Assembly (NCBI RefSeq): GCF_965638725.1
Contig: NC_134951.1
Location: forward strand, 28,217,746 to 28,281,745
Source of the DNA: Aptenodytes patagonicus
Lineage: Eukaryota; Chordata; Aves; Sphenisciformes; Spheniscidae
Direction: 5' to 3'
DNA: 64,000 bases
Below, in pieces: positions 12,464-27,250 of this stretch. A model generated the notes under the pieces. That model was not told where the DNA came from and did no database searches. It was given only the letters and a program-made list of their open reading frames with translations. The position numbers and the translations under genes are program-made. Numbering within the stretch: position 1 is the stretch's first letter; each line of letters opens with the position of its first letter.

Positions 12464-15205
12464 CTTTCCGCAGGCGGGCCCCGCCCCCCGGCCGGGGCTC
12501 GCTGCGGGCGGGCTGAGACGCTCCCTGGCGGCGGGGCGGCCCCGGCGGCAGCCGGCCTCGGGGGCCGGGGCTGCCGCCGGCTTGGCGGCCTGTGGCGGCG
12601 GCTTCCGCTCGGCGCCCCCGGGAGCTTGCGGGGAAGGAAGCGCCTCTGGAAAAGCAAACGCCGGGGAGACCGCGGCTCCGCCAGCGCGCGCTGCCCCGTT
12701 ACTTTGGCGGAGCGCGCCCCAAACAGAGGGGGCAGGAGGCGTCCCGTTCCTGCCGAGGGCCTGCTGAAGCGGCGGCGGGAAAATGTCCTCCTCGATCCGA
12801 GTGCAGCCCTCGCCGCGCCCCTGATGGGGGAGCAGAGGGGTCGGCCGGGGCAAGGAGGGGGCGTCCGCTGGCGTCGCGCTTCCTGGTCTGGCCGGGCTGG
12901 TGTTCCTGGTGGAAAGGGACCCTTGTGTGACAAAGGTGTGACGACAAGTGCCTAAATAAAGGTCCTAACTGAAGGGTCCTAAAACGTGGACGGTGGACTG
13001 AAAGCTGTTGTGTATTTATTATAGGTCAGAGAACAGACCTCAAAAAAATTACGTGCCTATAGATGCTTTGAGTGGGTGGAGTGAGACTCCAGAGAGATAC
13101 ACCTCATCTCCTGGAGACATGTCTGCTCAGGCTGCAGAGCCCACGTCCTGCTGTGCCAAGAAAAGGCCCAGCTAATGAAGATGTTAAAAATGAGTTAGTT
13201 ACCTGGGAATTGTCCTGGAGGGAATCGGAACGGTATTCGTCTTGGGAAAGAGGAAGCAGGGGTGTGTCATGGTGTGTATTTTACGGTTGATACAAAATAG
13301 AAGGAAGGCCTATCAGTGCTACTTAAAGTGTTTTCTAAATGAAGAGACAAAAATAAGAAACCGAACATGAAGAGAAAGGCTCTCGCTTCCGAGAACCTGA
13401 AATTCATTATGCCTGGACTCTCGTTTTCGTTATATTCACAGAGCTCTTTCTTCGTAGGCCTTGGGGACAAGCACGGCTGGTATGCAGTAGGATTGCATAG
13501 CTAAGGGTTTGAGAATTAGTAGAATATTTAAATTGTGGTATAGCCCACTAATGGATGAACTATATTATTAGATATTTCATTAACTGAATGACTATACTGA
13601 CAAGAACTGCCCAATTGTTTTTCTTCCAGGATATGAGGTGCCTCAAGGATAGGACGAGCTCCCAACACATTAGAATAATAAATCTGAAATGCATTAGTGG
13701 AAAATATCAAATACTAAAGTAAAACCACTCAAAAGTAAAATGTTTTCTATCTTGGTTATTTTTTTAATGACCTAAGTTTGTACACAAAGGGCAGCATTGA
13801 CAGAACAAGAACAAACAGTGACCATTATAATTAAAATTACAAGCATTTAATTTATAATGTGCTGTTTTTAGGGGCTCATGACTTTTTTAAAACTCGTGTT
13901 TTTGGCTGAAATTGTAATGGCTGATCTAAATGAAAGCAATGCTGTTGCTGGTACTGTTGTAGAACCGGAGAAGGCCTGTTGGGTTAGTTTGAGGGAGGAG
14001 AAAACGATCTTTTCTTTTAGTTAAAAAAATCCCGCAGCCTTTTTCATTTTTGAAAAATCAGGAGGTCAAAAAATCTCACGCTTGGCAACAGGAGTCTGAC
14101 GAGGCGTATCCCTCACGCAAAAGCCAAGTTGTACTTTATTTCAGATCTGAGAGGACAAAGAGAATTCATGCACCGCCCTGCATATTTGAGGACAGTTGCA
14201 CCAAGAGATCAAGATTCAACATCGGTGCCACCACGCTGCCACCCAGCCTCAGGTTTTCCGCAGCTTTAAGTTCAAACTGGAGCACCTGAGGAGCCCCAGC
14301 AGTGACAAATGTGGCCAAGTAGCGCCTAATGGCTTTTCTGCCAGCTGTGTTAGCCCCTTTCCTTCTCTTGGGGCAGTCGAGCCTGGTCTTGGAGCAAACG
14401 TTATTATATCAGAGCAAACTTAACATCATTGTCTTATGAATCTGGGCAAACCTGTCTGCGTTATCTAGGATCCATGCTCTCAGTTCACTTGGCTGATAGT
14501 GAGAGCACTGTGTTGCTGAGAGACGTTTTTGAAAGAATTGGGTATTTGGTATGATCCCAGCTGCTTTGAGTGTGCTGCTGTGTATAATTGACGGTAAACA
14601 TATCCACCAACATACACAAAATTTCCAAACTAAGATCAGCTTTATTATAATGCAGGCTACTATTACACAGTCCATACTCTTCAACTGACCACTAATGCTA
14701 CTCTTTGACACAAAATTCAAGAGCACATTTTCAGTGTCTGTCTTTCTCCATGTTTAAACTCAGCTCATTTTTGTGTTATTTCAGTGCCCTTATCTGCTCT
14801 ATTTCCAGTCCTGTGTGCTTAGTCTTATCAACTATAGAGCTAGTACATTGTTTGTAACAGAAATCCAAGATATTTTCCTTCTGCACCAGTAAAACTGATA
14901 AAAATGTAAACTCTGTTTTCTCACATTGTAATCTTTAGCATAACAATGTGACAAGTCAGCTCTGTTTATGAGGTGTTTACCGTCTTCAGCTGAAGCCTTT
15001 TCCCCTTCAGTTCTAATGTATGTGTTCTGGCAGTGCGGGGCTATCTATAGTCTTTTTCCTTTGCAGGGGACTGTGGCACGGAGGAGGAGTATAAGCCGTT
15101 CCAAGGCTGACAGCATCACCTGCAGAAGTGTTCGTTTGCGCATCACATAAAATATGACTTCAAGACAAACCACCATTGTATAATATCTGCCTACATGCAT
15201 GATGT

Positions 15206-15267
15206 TGTATAATTATTTCCAGTACACTTAGTATCATGTGTAATTACTGCCAGTACACTTAATATGA
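15206..15267. repeat. 31-bp imperfect tandem duplication
   Basis: Units 15206-15236 and 15237-15267 agree at 26 of 31 positions, with the shared core CCAGTACACTTA. Nothing else is known about it. Confidence 0.8.
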
Positions 15268-15733
15268 AAAGAAGCTTCTCTAAACATACAGGCAGTACTT
15301 TGGATGATGTTATTAATATAGCTCCGTACCAGTATCCCCAGCCCCAAGACTTGACTAGTTTCTCTGGACAGTTCAAAGGAAAATCTTCGGGATTCAGCTT
15401 GGGAAAAAAACCCCATTTGCTAGAAAAGCATTTTGTGGAGAAGAAATATCTCCTCCTGAAAAACATCCTTTGCCTAAACTTAGCAACATGGAACTTTTGT
15501 AAGAGTAGACTCAGCCCAAATTTCCCTTAAACCTTCCCTTTGCTCCAACAAGATCTGTTTTATAACTAGGCCACTTTATTATTTCCTTATCCCTTGAGTA
15601 GCTGCTTTTCAGTCCCAGGTAGGGACTATTCCCCATTTCTGAAACAGTATCCACCGATCCCGGAGCAAATTAGCATTTATTTGGGAAATGTGACCAGGAA
15701 GTGTGACTTTAGTATATTTTCAATCTGTTGGGG

Positions 15734-15767
<34 letters not shown>

Positions 15768-18700
15768 CTTTGTGTTCAGTTGAAGCAATTAGAATAATTG
15801 CTCTAATTAAATTGTATGTCCAGTTAACCAAATACCAGCTTTTCTTTTTTGTTCTCCTCCCCACTCTGTTTTAGAACAGAAATTTAATGGAGAAGCTTTG
15901 CCTTGTATGAAAAGGAACACAAATTTTCTGCGTCAAGTTGTAAAAAGGAAATATTATTTATTTTTTCAGAGATGGAAAAATTGTTTCTGGGTGAGATTCA
16001 GTTATTTGTTTATGATATTGTTGATGCAGCATGACAACACCCAGAAATGTCTGTGCTAGGAAACAAAAATATTTTAAGAAATAAAGATGTACTGAAGTTA
16101 CAAAATCATAGGAGATCTTACTGATCCTTGCCTTGAAAACCATTAGAAAGCCATCAGCTGTTAGAATTTAGATGAAGATCAGTAAAGATCTGGAAATGCT
16201 TTACGGTTAGAATAGTCGAGGGAAAAGGCCCAGGTACTTTTAAGTTGGAGACAGTAAGTTGGTGGGAGGAGAATATATGACATGGCACCTGCAACCGTGA
16301 AGAGCTGCCCTTAAGGTTCACATGTTCCTGTCTTCCTAGAAATTCCACAGAGGACAATCCACTTTGTCTTTTGTGTATCTGCAAAGCCATTCAAATCAGC
16401 TGCCACTAAATCTAAATAGAGTAGCTTGGCACTTTGAGAATATACCCGCTGGGAGAGATGAAAGATGTGTAGACTCATGGGTGAGAGACCACTCCTACAG
16501 AATCCTTTCTTTTACTGGCTGTCATTAGAAGTAATAAGTAAAAAGTAGATGTCTTGTGATGAGGCTGTTATTACAGGGAAGAAAGAAAGGTTTGTTTTTC
16601 TTCATGAATCACCTGCAAAAATTTTTAAAGCAGCTTGTTTGAGGTGATTGTTGAGTTGACATCGCTGAATATTGTGTTATTCTCTGAATAAAATGAAAAG
16701 ACTTCAGATGGAACAATATACTTTCAAAGTTTTGGAATGGTATGTTTGGTAGAAGAAAAGATCATTGCCTTTTTTGGGATCAAATTTTTATGCTTCCAGG
16801 TCTATAATTTATGATGTGCACCTGTGTCCAGTATAATTGACTCAGGTGAGCAGCAGATGTGATAACTGCCTCCTTTTGAGTGAAGAGGCCTCCAAGCATT
16901 TTCTTGAGGCACTGGAGAGATCTGTGCTCAAGCAATTATTTCTTGATGCAGAAAGTCTTGCCAACTAGTAACTTGGATTAAATAATCTATTTGGGGGTAG
17001 AGGGGAGTCACAACACTGAAAAGATTCAGGTGAAGGATCTTCTGAAGGATCTTCAAGTAAAGGTCTTCCTGCTCTGCAGTGAGGAAGATGACTAACAGGC
17101 TTATTCCAGTCAAAGTTATCATGCTGATTCCTCTCCAAGCTAACTTCTCAGTGTATGAAAGACACTGTTGTGACTTCTCAGTATTGCTTTAAAACTTCTT
17201 TTTCTTGCTCTCACCTGATGCGTGGAAACAACTGCAGTAGGATTAAATTCTGTCATGAGTCCGAGTGGTGCATTTCTAGGTTTCTTTGTGGGATTTCTCA
17301 TTCATACAATTGGTTTTGAGGGTTGGAGTTTTTTACTTACTTCAACAGGAATGAATTGTGCATTTCAGTCTATAAAGTTTCATACGTGTATGTCAAAAGT
17401 GAAAATCATCACATTTTTTCATCACTTTGGTCTGTATCAGCATGTTCCTTTTGCAAAGAACTTGAATTTCTAGTTTCTTAGTAGCCCCCATATTCTTTTG
17501 CTGTGCACAATACATGGTTACGGTGCCTTGATTGAGTCTGGCATATGTAATCATGTAACGAATGCTGCTAGTGGTAATAACAGAGGTTGTAGTGTGTGAG
17601 TTACTCTGTGTGCAGAATGCTGAGCTGCTACCTCTCAGAGTAGTCTAGTGTGATGACTGACGCCTGCTGCATCTTGTTCACCTTTTCTCCTGCCGTGACC
17701 TGTTCCCTTGGAGACGCCCTCTCCTACCAACTTAGCTGTCACTGTGTCCTAATCTCTCCTAAAGAGGCTCTTCTTTGGTGATGCCTGCAAGACACAAAGT
17801 ACTTCCAAAGAAAGTAAGAACTTCCAAATTATTTCCCAGTTTATCTTTTTTCCAGCATCTTCTAAGCTGGAGAGCTTATACTAGAGGATCATCTTCATAT
17901 TGTTTTCCACAGGCTGACCTAGTTTTTTTCTTAGTAAATAATAACTGTGTAAGATAAGATAAAAGAATGCCAGGTGCTCAATAACAAAGCAGAAGACTAT
18001 CTCCTCATCCTCTCTGCATGCCAAGTTCTTTCTTTAACATGTTATTTAATTCATCATCAATATCAGAAACAGTAAAATTTCTTTTTAGGCATAAAATAGG
18101 AGAAACAATAGAGGGATGACCTGAAACAAGGGCTGTGTGCAAAGTCCTTCCGAAGGCTTTGTTGACAGCTAAGCTTTACAAAGGACTGAATTTGGACATG
18201 TGTGCAGCATATCAAAGAGACTGAATTCCTGGATTATTTGGATTCCCACCACAGGCAGGAGTGTAGGTCTGTGCACTTTTCCAAGAAGTCCTAACTCCAT
18301 CATTAACTTCTGAAAACAACCCACAAACCCCCAAATATTAGTTGGATATTAGTTGGAGCATTTGCAAGTAAGTTGAAAAGTAGAATAAATAAATCATATT
18401 TTTCTCTTTAGCAACATCCTCGTCTTTCCTGCTATACTCAAACTGTAGCATATTTATTTTATACAGAGAAGTTTAGCAGCTAAGACTACAGTACTGATCC
18501 ATAGTGTAAAAAAACAGAATTCCTGAGTAAGATGCATTAGTAGCAGCTCTTACCTTGGTTTTAACACCAATTTTCAGCCTTAAGTGTTTTCCAGACTGCG
18601 AAATAAAAGCAGAGCCTGTGAGCTGCTGTGCCAGCTACACCCCGGGCCACCAAGGGGCAAAGTGGCCGTAGCACTGTGCTGCGCTCCTGCCTTGAGGTGG

Positions 18701-21700
18701 GCCGTGGCAGGTGGCCTGGGCTCAATGGTCCCACTTGGAGGGATGTTCCTTTGCCAGGCAGCAACCTAGAGCCACAAGCTTTTCCCATCCTGGGAGCAGT
18801 TCGATGTGTCTTCATGTAGTGAAGTCTCCCTGCCAGAGAAAGTAGACGTCTGGTATGTATGTAGATACCTAATACGAATCTCCAATTCTGTACCCACATG
18901 CATTCAGCTCAGGTCCAGCTCATATACTGCCAATACTGCCACAGTATTAAATCTGCAAAGCTGGAAATATCACAAATTTCCCAAGACAGGATCTGTTTTT
19001 CCCCCCCCTTTGTGTATTTGTTCATCGCCTGGCAGCTTTTTGTGTATTGCAGTTCTGTCTCTTTTCATCATTCAATATTGTTACTGTGGTGTAAGTTATG
19101 GTGGATTGATTCCTGGTGGGAGTAGTCAATATTTACAAGATCGCTCGTTCTGTAGGCTTTTTCATGTAACAATGAACCAAATGGGAATAATCCTCTTGCG
19201 TTTCAAATGGCCATACATACAGGTGTTCGTACCTTAGATAAAACAGCAGCAGGAAACAACCTAACCTTCAAAAAGAAAATGAGATAGCAGAGTAGGATTT
19301 GATAAGATAAGAGTTTTTCAAAAACTATAGTGAAAGCTTTCCAAGCCCCTAAGTAAACCCAGAATCTCAAAAAATGATCTGATTTGAACACTTAATCTTT
19401 TTGTCAATTTGAAGCAGGGATGGTCACAAATGATTACACATAAGTTTTCTTCTATTGATTTTCGTCCACAGTACTAAGTCCCAGACAGTACCTTAGTCTC
19501 AAGAACTGCATCTAGTTAGAAAGACTGAGGCAGTCAGCAAATACCCTGTGGTGTTTTTCTAATAACCAGGACATCATTTTCCTTAAAGACTAACCCGCTC
19601 TTCACATGGCAAGAAAAATAATAACTTACAGGCTTTTATATAATAGTACTACTTAGCTATGGCCATTATAAAACTCTTGAAAAGCAATCTCAAATTTCTA
19701 TTGAGTGCCATACCTTAGTTCTTCTGGCTTTTGATAGCCAGTGGAGACTAATCTATTTTCAGACATAATATTACACCAAAGTATTTTTTTCAGGAATATA
19801 GTGAAAAAACAGGATATGTTAAGTAGCAGGAGTGGAGAAAATAGCCCACTAGTAATCACACACTGAATAGTCTCCAGAGATCAATTACGCCTTCCTCAGT
19901 TGCAAGTTTATCTCCAAATCTTTAACTACAAAGTATTTTCATCTCATCTACTTCATATTGTATATCATGTATGATCTACTTTATATGGAGTATAAAGTTC
20001 TACTGAAAAGTTGAAAAATATTTGAAATGCATTCTCTTTGTCTCTTTGTTGAAATTGGTTGTTTGGTGATTTTTCTAAAGGTTTTAGAGAGAGATCAGTG
20101 CAAAATCCAAATAGTAAGAAGAAACCTTGAAAAAGGAGAACATTGAGAGAGAAACTCAGTATTTGTTATAACATATTCTTTGTAGGTAACTGTTATCACC
20201 ATTCATACCTCCAAGGTGTTTCCACCAGACTAGTACCTCTCAGGGTGTCTCTTCCAGAGGGAAGTTAGAAATGTTTTGGAGACTCCATTTCAAAGAGAAG
20301 TCAAACAGAGGATACTGAAAATGCCTTTTGTGAAATTTCTCTAAGTGGACTAATTGATACCATTTTAAAAGTTGGCCTAGTACTTAGTTATAGCACTTTT
20401 TAATACGTTGTTGTTATTTATAGCACCTCTGAGGAACTGGCAAGTGGTCTAGTGTACAGGTAGACAAGCCGAGGAGCAGAGATGTCAAGCTGCTTTGGGT
20501 GGGATCCAGGATGCTTAATTTAAGTACCTAGAATAATTATTGCTTACTTTAACTGTAAGCCCCCAGCTCCAGGGGTTGATCCAGTTATCTTAGAGTAAGA
20601 GCCTCAGTTTCCCATAAGGTCTGCCACGAAATTACTGCATAAGAAAGAGTAGTGACAGCGCCCCGCGGACACTGGCAGGGGAGGGTGACAAGCGAGGAGA
20701 GGCAGCCTGTGGGATGCAGAGCGCTTGGAGGCAGGGCATGCATGCATGTGCCCCCACCACCGTGACCCCCTTTGAGCAGGGCCTCCCAGGCAGTGAATTG
20801 GGCAGTGGTTTGGAAGACACGGGTTCTCGTCCTGTCCCCTCTGCTTGCATCTGCGTAGCTAACAGGAGCCAGGAACTGGTTAGTGGCATCCCCGCCCTAT
20901 GCCAGCCGTTAAGCGCTCATGAAACTGCGTCCTTGTGGGCTGTAACTCAGAAAGGAGTTTAAGACAGAAGCACCAGTGACTGGGAAGTGCAGGGGAGAGG
21001 ACCGGCGCAAAGAGGACTGTTGAAAAGGTCAGGACTACTGAGGGACCTGTTGGTCTGAGCTGTATATTCCCTGGCAAACCCCTGGCGTGGGACTCGGAGA
21101 GGGCTGGTGACCTGATCTCCCCGTGCAGAAGGTCGGAGGAGCGGGTAGATGAAGTGTGTACTGTGTCCTCACACCTTCTCAGACTCGCTCCCTTGGGAGG
21201 GTTGACAAACCATATTCTCCTGGCCATTCAACAGCTGATACTAAAGCTATGATCATAAAATAATAAAGATATGCAAAAAGCTTTTAAAATAGTGCTACAC
21301 CTTTATATAATTGAGTCTGTGTTTATAAACTTGCTTTGCACAAAGTTCACATTTCAGTTGTTTATACTCCCTGTTCCAGCTCAGGGTCTGTAATATATAT
21401 ATGCCTTTCAGGTGGCATTCAGGAAGATTTTTACTTGAAGTATGAAGAAATAGTTAAGGCTGAGCAGGTGAGGTAAGAGTTGGAACCCAAACCGTGCTTC
21501 GCGTTACTAAATCCCCCAAGGCTCCATTGTTCTAGTATTTGAGGTTTATAGAAAATAAGTGCCTGGTTTCTCTCCTCTGCCTGTAAATGATTATATGCCT
21601 CACATTGCTAACCCTTGCTAATACTGCCAGTAACAGTAATACAGCCTCCCTGTGGTAACCCAGTTGTTCACATCCATATCTTCTTTAATCTTTGTCCAAA

Positions 21701-24700
21701 TCCCCATTTCTGCCAAAGAATGCATCAGGCACCAAGATAAGACTAGGGGAAATGCAACCCTTGCCCCAAATAACCTGTAGTGTACTGTAATGTTTTATCA
21801 CAAGAACTGTACTTTGCACAGTTGTGTAAAAAAGCAGCCATCCACTTGCCAAACCCACAGCGCTCCCATCTTCCACGGCACCAGGATTCCCGGGTTTTGC
21901 CCGTAGGATTAGCTGCTGCCAGCTGGTCCTTTCCAAAACTAGGGTCGTAGAGTAGCAGTGCCAAGGCAGTGTTGCTGGCGGGGTTTGTGCCCCGCACAGA
22001 TCCGTGCACGGCGCAAAGGGGCAGAGAAGGCTGCAATGTTCGCTCAGCGCAGGCTGTTCTAGTCGTATAGCAGCAGAGCTAGAAGGAATAACAGCAGATA
22101 CAGCCAAAAGACTCCATGCTCAAAATAATTCAGTCTAATGCTAGTTATTTTCTTATTGGGCTTTGATACGGGAATTATAGTACCTTATAACCTCCCTTTT
22201 AGTGTATGCATGTGTGCAGTTTTTGATCTCATGGACCATCCCATGAGAAACCTTTGTTCTTCTAAAATTTCTCATGACTCCAGTTCCACCAGTCTGCTCT
22301 AATCTTCCTTTTCATAAGAGCTGTATAATTCTGTGGCACTCCACCAAGGAAAAGACTTTAACTAAATCATGAAATAGTTGTTCAAAATCCCAAGTAGAAA
22401 CCTGTTTATTACTATATGTAGCAGAAGATGAAATTTATTAATAAGCCTAAGCATGTTCCAGGCATCTCAAGAGTAAAACACGCTGTTAGCTATCTCAGCA
22501 AATACTAATGAAGCTGAAATGCCAATTTGCAAATAGACCAACTATATCAAAAAAGGAAATGTTGGCCTTCCATTGAGTAGTTCAGGCATTCAAATAATTT
22601 TACGTCTGACTTGTATCATTCTTTGGCAGCTTGTATTCCTGGATAGAGCTTCAGGTCCTGAAGAATGGGTGCAATATGAGCTCAATAGCTCTGCTTTCTC
22701 CCTGTGAGAAACCGTGGTGTGTGAGGGAACAGCTCTGCCAGCTGCTGTCTCACCACTGCTCCCACACACTGCATAAACACCGCTGTTGGAAGAAGTAGCC
22801 GTGGACCATGGGCTGCAGGGTCTTTGGTGGTGTTACCACACTTGTTTCTCAGACTGTGTTGTAGAAAGCAAGACACAGTCCTAAATGACCAAGGAGGTTG
22901 TGTGGAGGTGAGGGCCAGGTTCTCGCAGACAAAGATGCTACAACTAGAAAGACATGCACAGCTCTCAAGGGATAGCTAAGTGCTTTGGAAACTCCTCAGT
23001 AGATTCTACTCTACATTTTACGTCTCTAAACACATTTAATATCTGGTCTCCACGATAGTCTTCTCTTGGAGTTCTTTATGTTCACCATGTCTCACATTGT
23101 TGCTCAATCCTCTGAGCCAGGCTATATAATTACTGACAGGCCACAGATGGCTGTTAAGACAAGTCTACAGGGCACATAACAAAGAATTAAAGTGTCTGCA
23201 GCGAAGCTGCCACAGGTGAAGTTACACGTTTGGGCTTGAAATGGTCTAACAGCTCATTTCCACATAAAGGAAAAGGCTCTGTGCCCTTCTCCCTGCTCTC
23301 CTCCTGCCTTGGCCCTCCTCCCCTCACATGCACTGGCTTGTGTTTTCTGACCCTGCACCAAGCCAATTCAATTTACTGGAATCAAGGAGAATATTAAACT
23401 GGAAAAAAGGTGAATGATTTGTGATGGCACATGGAGTTGATTCAAAGCATGAACGTACTGAAAAGCACCAAAGCTAATACAAAGGATGGGGTAGGATTGT
23501 GTGACTGGGTCTGGGTCTAGGGAAAGGAAGAGGAGGAAGAGGAAACAAGATCTTTATAGCAGTGGCAAACTGGTTAATCCACTTTGTGGTAAAGTGCCAC
23601 TACCCCTGAAAAACGAACGACCAAGTTCTGTTCATGCACAGTCCACCTTCAGCATCATCCTGCATACACGTTATTTTTATTTGTCATTATGGATTTGTCT
23701 TTCACAGAGTAGGTATGAGTGGATAGAGCTGGGACTGCAATATGTCAGATTAGCCAGTGAGACAGCAGCAACGAGGCTTTGCTCTAAGGGAAAATGGTCA
23801 ATAAAATCAGCATATTTTGTAAGCTCGTCTCTCAGCTCCTTCCAAGAGATAACAGCAATCTCTCTTGCCATCTCCATAGGACCTAGGTAGGCTTTCTTCC
23901 TCCATTTTTTGTTTGTTTGTTTGTTTAGCTGGGGTTTTTCCTATCAGATTCTGGAAACAGATCAGCTTTACATCTTCCTCTCAAAAATCTGTAGAGAAAC
24001 TATGAAGCTAGACAGCAAATAAATAAATGGTAATGAAATGTACTGCCCATGAAAGATTTAACATCATTCAGTTGGAGGAAAAGGAGGAAAGCTAATGAGT
24101 GGCAGCAACCAGTAATCACTCCAGTGTTTCAAAGTTTTTGCAGATTAACTCAAGACATTTTCTGTTTCTATTGGAGTCAAAGACAATATTTCCATTGTCT
24201 GCCGTTGGAGCAGTTTTGAACAGTCCCATTTTTCAATCTAAAATAATAAAGTACAATATTATTTCAAAACCGGGTCAGTTATTTGACGTGTGGATTTGTC
24301 ATTCATTTTAACACTTATCTGACTGTTTCTTCATTCTTCTGCTGAGGTTAGTTTAAAAGAAAAGGCATCTCCCAAGCTATCCTCCCTTGAAAGGTCATCT
24401 AAGGCTTTCTTTTCCACTTTTTAAGCTCTGTGGGAAGTACAGCTTCAGCCCCATTGAAAACAAAACACAGCAAGAACAACCTGTGTTCCTCATGCAACAG
24501 TGTCTTGGGGTGAACACCGCAATGACTCACTATTGCCTTTGGCACCCTGCTTTGGCCAGGCAGGTGCAGCTGGCAGGTATGTGGGAGCATCGGGTGTATG
24601 GCAGCAAATGGGCTATGCATGCCAAAACACTGACAACCTCAGTTGTTGGGGAGCAAGGCAGATGTTTGGACATAAGCTACTGAGGGTAGCCAAGACATCC

Positions 24701-27049
24701 ACACAGTGCTGCAGGTAAAACATAGGATCTATTGGACCCCCATGCCCTCTGCATTGGTGGCTGGAGGCTGGGCGGGATATCCTACAGTACTCAAGAGGTC
24801 ATCTACATATGAAAACCTGCATCTTTGTTGAAGATCCCCTAGAGCTGGTATGTTAAGAAGTCATGGGTGAAAGAGCTAACTCACACAGAGAGCATACTTG
24901 GTGGTTTTTCTGAACAGATTCTCCTCTGAAACCTTTAACTGGTTTATGGGTTTCCACTTTAGCTTCTTTTTAAGAAACAGGCTATTTGTGTTGCTTTTTT
25001 CTTTGGCATAGCATATTGGACCTCTTGACAGTCTGAAGGTGGAGGCTCCCATGTTGCAGTTGCTACTGCCTTACAGGCAGCCCTCAGCCCAGTGCTCCTG
25101 GTGTCAAAAATGCATCACTCATGTTGCCTCCTGGGAAACAGGAGGAATGGATGCTTTGCCCTATTCTGTGAGTTTTGGTCAATCTGTCTACCTTCAGGAT
25201 CCTTTGAAGAGAGGAGTCGTTCTTTTGTGTGCATGCATGTAGGCATTGGATATAGTGGTCAATTCTGGGATAGATCAGAGGGTATTTCAAGTTTTCAACT
25301 TCACATTTCCCTACGATACCTTCAGGTATTCTGTATTCTGTAGGATTCTGTACTGTGCAAACATATCCTACAGTCAGTCAGTCAGCCTGAGGACATTGGT
25401 GTAACTGTGCCCAGCGAGAGTAAAAGATGTGTATTTTCTGGGGTTGGGCTGAAACGTGCTGCTCTCTGAAAGGTCTCTGCTGTGTTTGCTGCAGAATGTG
25501 GTCGGCTTTTAGGGTTGAGTGGGGAACTTTCAAGGAGAGTAGGAGTAGTGCCACAGTGAATGCAGCTGGACATGGCTATGTCACACAACCTGGGGGACAC
25601 AAGACCTGAAAACTAGGTTTTCACAGCTTGCTTAGTCTGCATTTTTTAGTTTCCTATCTTGGACTGCTGAGTCTTAGCACTCAGCTGCAGCTGAATTGAA
25701 CTTTCAGAATAATGACATAAAATATTACATTTTAAATTTTCTATTCAGAGCTGTACTGGGAACGAGTTCAGTAAACAAAAGAGGGTGGAGAAGGACAGTG
25801 CTAATAAAAATTCTGCCTAGATTCTCATTAAGAAATCTCAGCTGTTCCTGTGTACTGAATGAAGCAGGGGTCTCTTGAAAGGAGCATGATGCAGTTGTAT
25901 CATTAAAAAGTGTATCATAATATATACACAACAGGATGCCACATTAAAGGCAAGCTTAATTCTGGCATTTCATGACATTAGAGGGACTGACTTTGCAATA
26001 ATAATTTTCTTTCAGTGCAGGCCCATTTTTGTTGGGGGTGTGTGTGTGAATAACCTCCTAGGTTTACAAAAGGGAAGGCGAAAATGCAGACCGCCTATGT
26101 ATACACCATGCATGTTGACACTTAGGCATTCATCAGCAAGTTAAGACTTTTTTGATTCACAGCACTGACCTCTGCCCTTTGAACTTGTGCACTAAGAGAT
26201 AGGCTGTCCTCCCCAGGGAGTCAGTCCCAAAAGGATGCTAAGACACGTGTGTTCCTGCTGCCTTTCACAGATTATATGCTGATAAAAGAAACCTGTTTAT
26301 TCCCGACTCCAGAAGAAGTTGAGATGAACTGAACACAGAACTGTCTGGCTATTTGCTTTTCATCATTTCTTTGTGATAAGTGTGTATCTTGTGCTGGTCT
26401 GTTGGCTCCTTGTGCTGATCCTTGCCTTGGAGCCTTCACAAGAGCGTGAGGCTGGCCCAGCCGGAGCAGCTGCAGTGGTGCTGGCATGGGGATGGCACAT
26501 CCGTCAGACCCCGTTGAGTTCAGAAACCTTCTCCACAGACTGGAGTAGCAGGGTCTCCTGAGCACTTCCAACCTACATTTGTTGCGTGCTTGGAATTTGA
26601 GGAGTTTCTCATGTAGTGCAACCCCCACCACTCCAAATGGGAAATTCCCCATGAAATTCATAGTTACTGAAGAGCTTCCCAAAGGATCAATTGTAGCTTT
26701 GTTAACCTAGGAAACATGGCATGGTTCTCACCTGGTCATGTTCTCAACAGTGACTGAACCCCCCCAAAAGAAGGCATATTTCATGTCTTGTCTTACTCTC
26801 AGCAACGACAACCATTTTTGTCAACATTTTCTAACGATGGGCACTCTGTGATACCAAGGGTGAAAATTTTCAGCTGTATGAAAGTTTTGCAAAGTCAAAT
26901 GAGGATCTTCAGATGTGAATTGCTGGACACTCCTTCCTGTAAATGCTGTTGCCAGTGCTGTGTATGGTACCAGTCAGAAAACACTAAACAGAACTCAGTC
27001 AGAAATTGTTGGTTCCTGTCCCGATTTTATCATTGAAATGTTCTTTTTC

Positions 27050-27250
27050 CTTAAGGCATATCACTTCATTTTCCCCACTGTAAAATAAAGACAATAGCTG
27101 CTATTCAGTAGCATATTACACTTATATTTGTGAAGGAAGCAAGTTTCTGTATCTCAGATTTCTGCATTTGGTAACTCGTCCCACTTGCACACCGACTTCT
27201 CCAAGACCCACAGAGCCAATCAGTAGCAGAATCCAAAATAGAATTAAACC
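27050..27250. repeat. Possible MIR SINE fragments
   Basis: The stretch at 27068-27105 resembles the MIR segment 'cagtttccccatctgtaaaatggggataatag'-like region in the forward sense. The stretch at 27205-27250 resembles the opposite MIR arm ('agtagcagaatcc...ttaaacctggg'). Divergence is high and the call is tentative. Confidence 0.3.

Larger units (their letters stand above)
11920..12930 (-). promoter_or_regulatory. GCLC: GCLC CpG island promoter
   Basis: About 1 kb of very G+C- and CpG-rich DNA surrounds GCLC exon 1, in sharp contrast to the AT-rich flanks. It contains GC boxes (for example the C-rich run at 12478-12490), an E-box, an antioxidant response element and a CGG repeat. No TATA box is visible at the expected place, consistent with a CpG-island promoter with dispersed starts. 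The transcription start cannot be fixed from sequence. Long overlapping frames here in several phases are composition artefacts. Confidence 0.85.

Noticed and set aside
11917-12933. Long open frames (338, 277 and 184 codons) on both strands of the GCLC island
   Set aside because: Rich in Pro, Arg, Ala and Gly from CpG-rich composition and mutually overlapping. Only the 50 codons at 12159-12308 match a known protein and end at a splice donor.
18806-19237. 143-codon frame with hydrophobic stretches in the intergenic region
   Set aside because: No family resemblance, no splice or promoter context, and AT-rich DNA gives such frames by chance.
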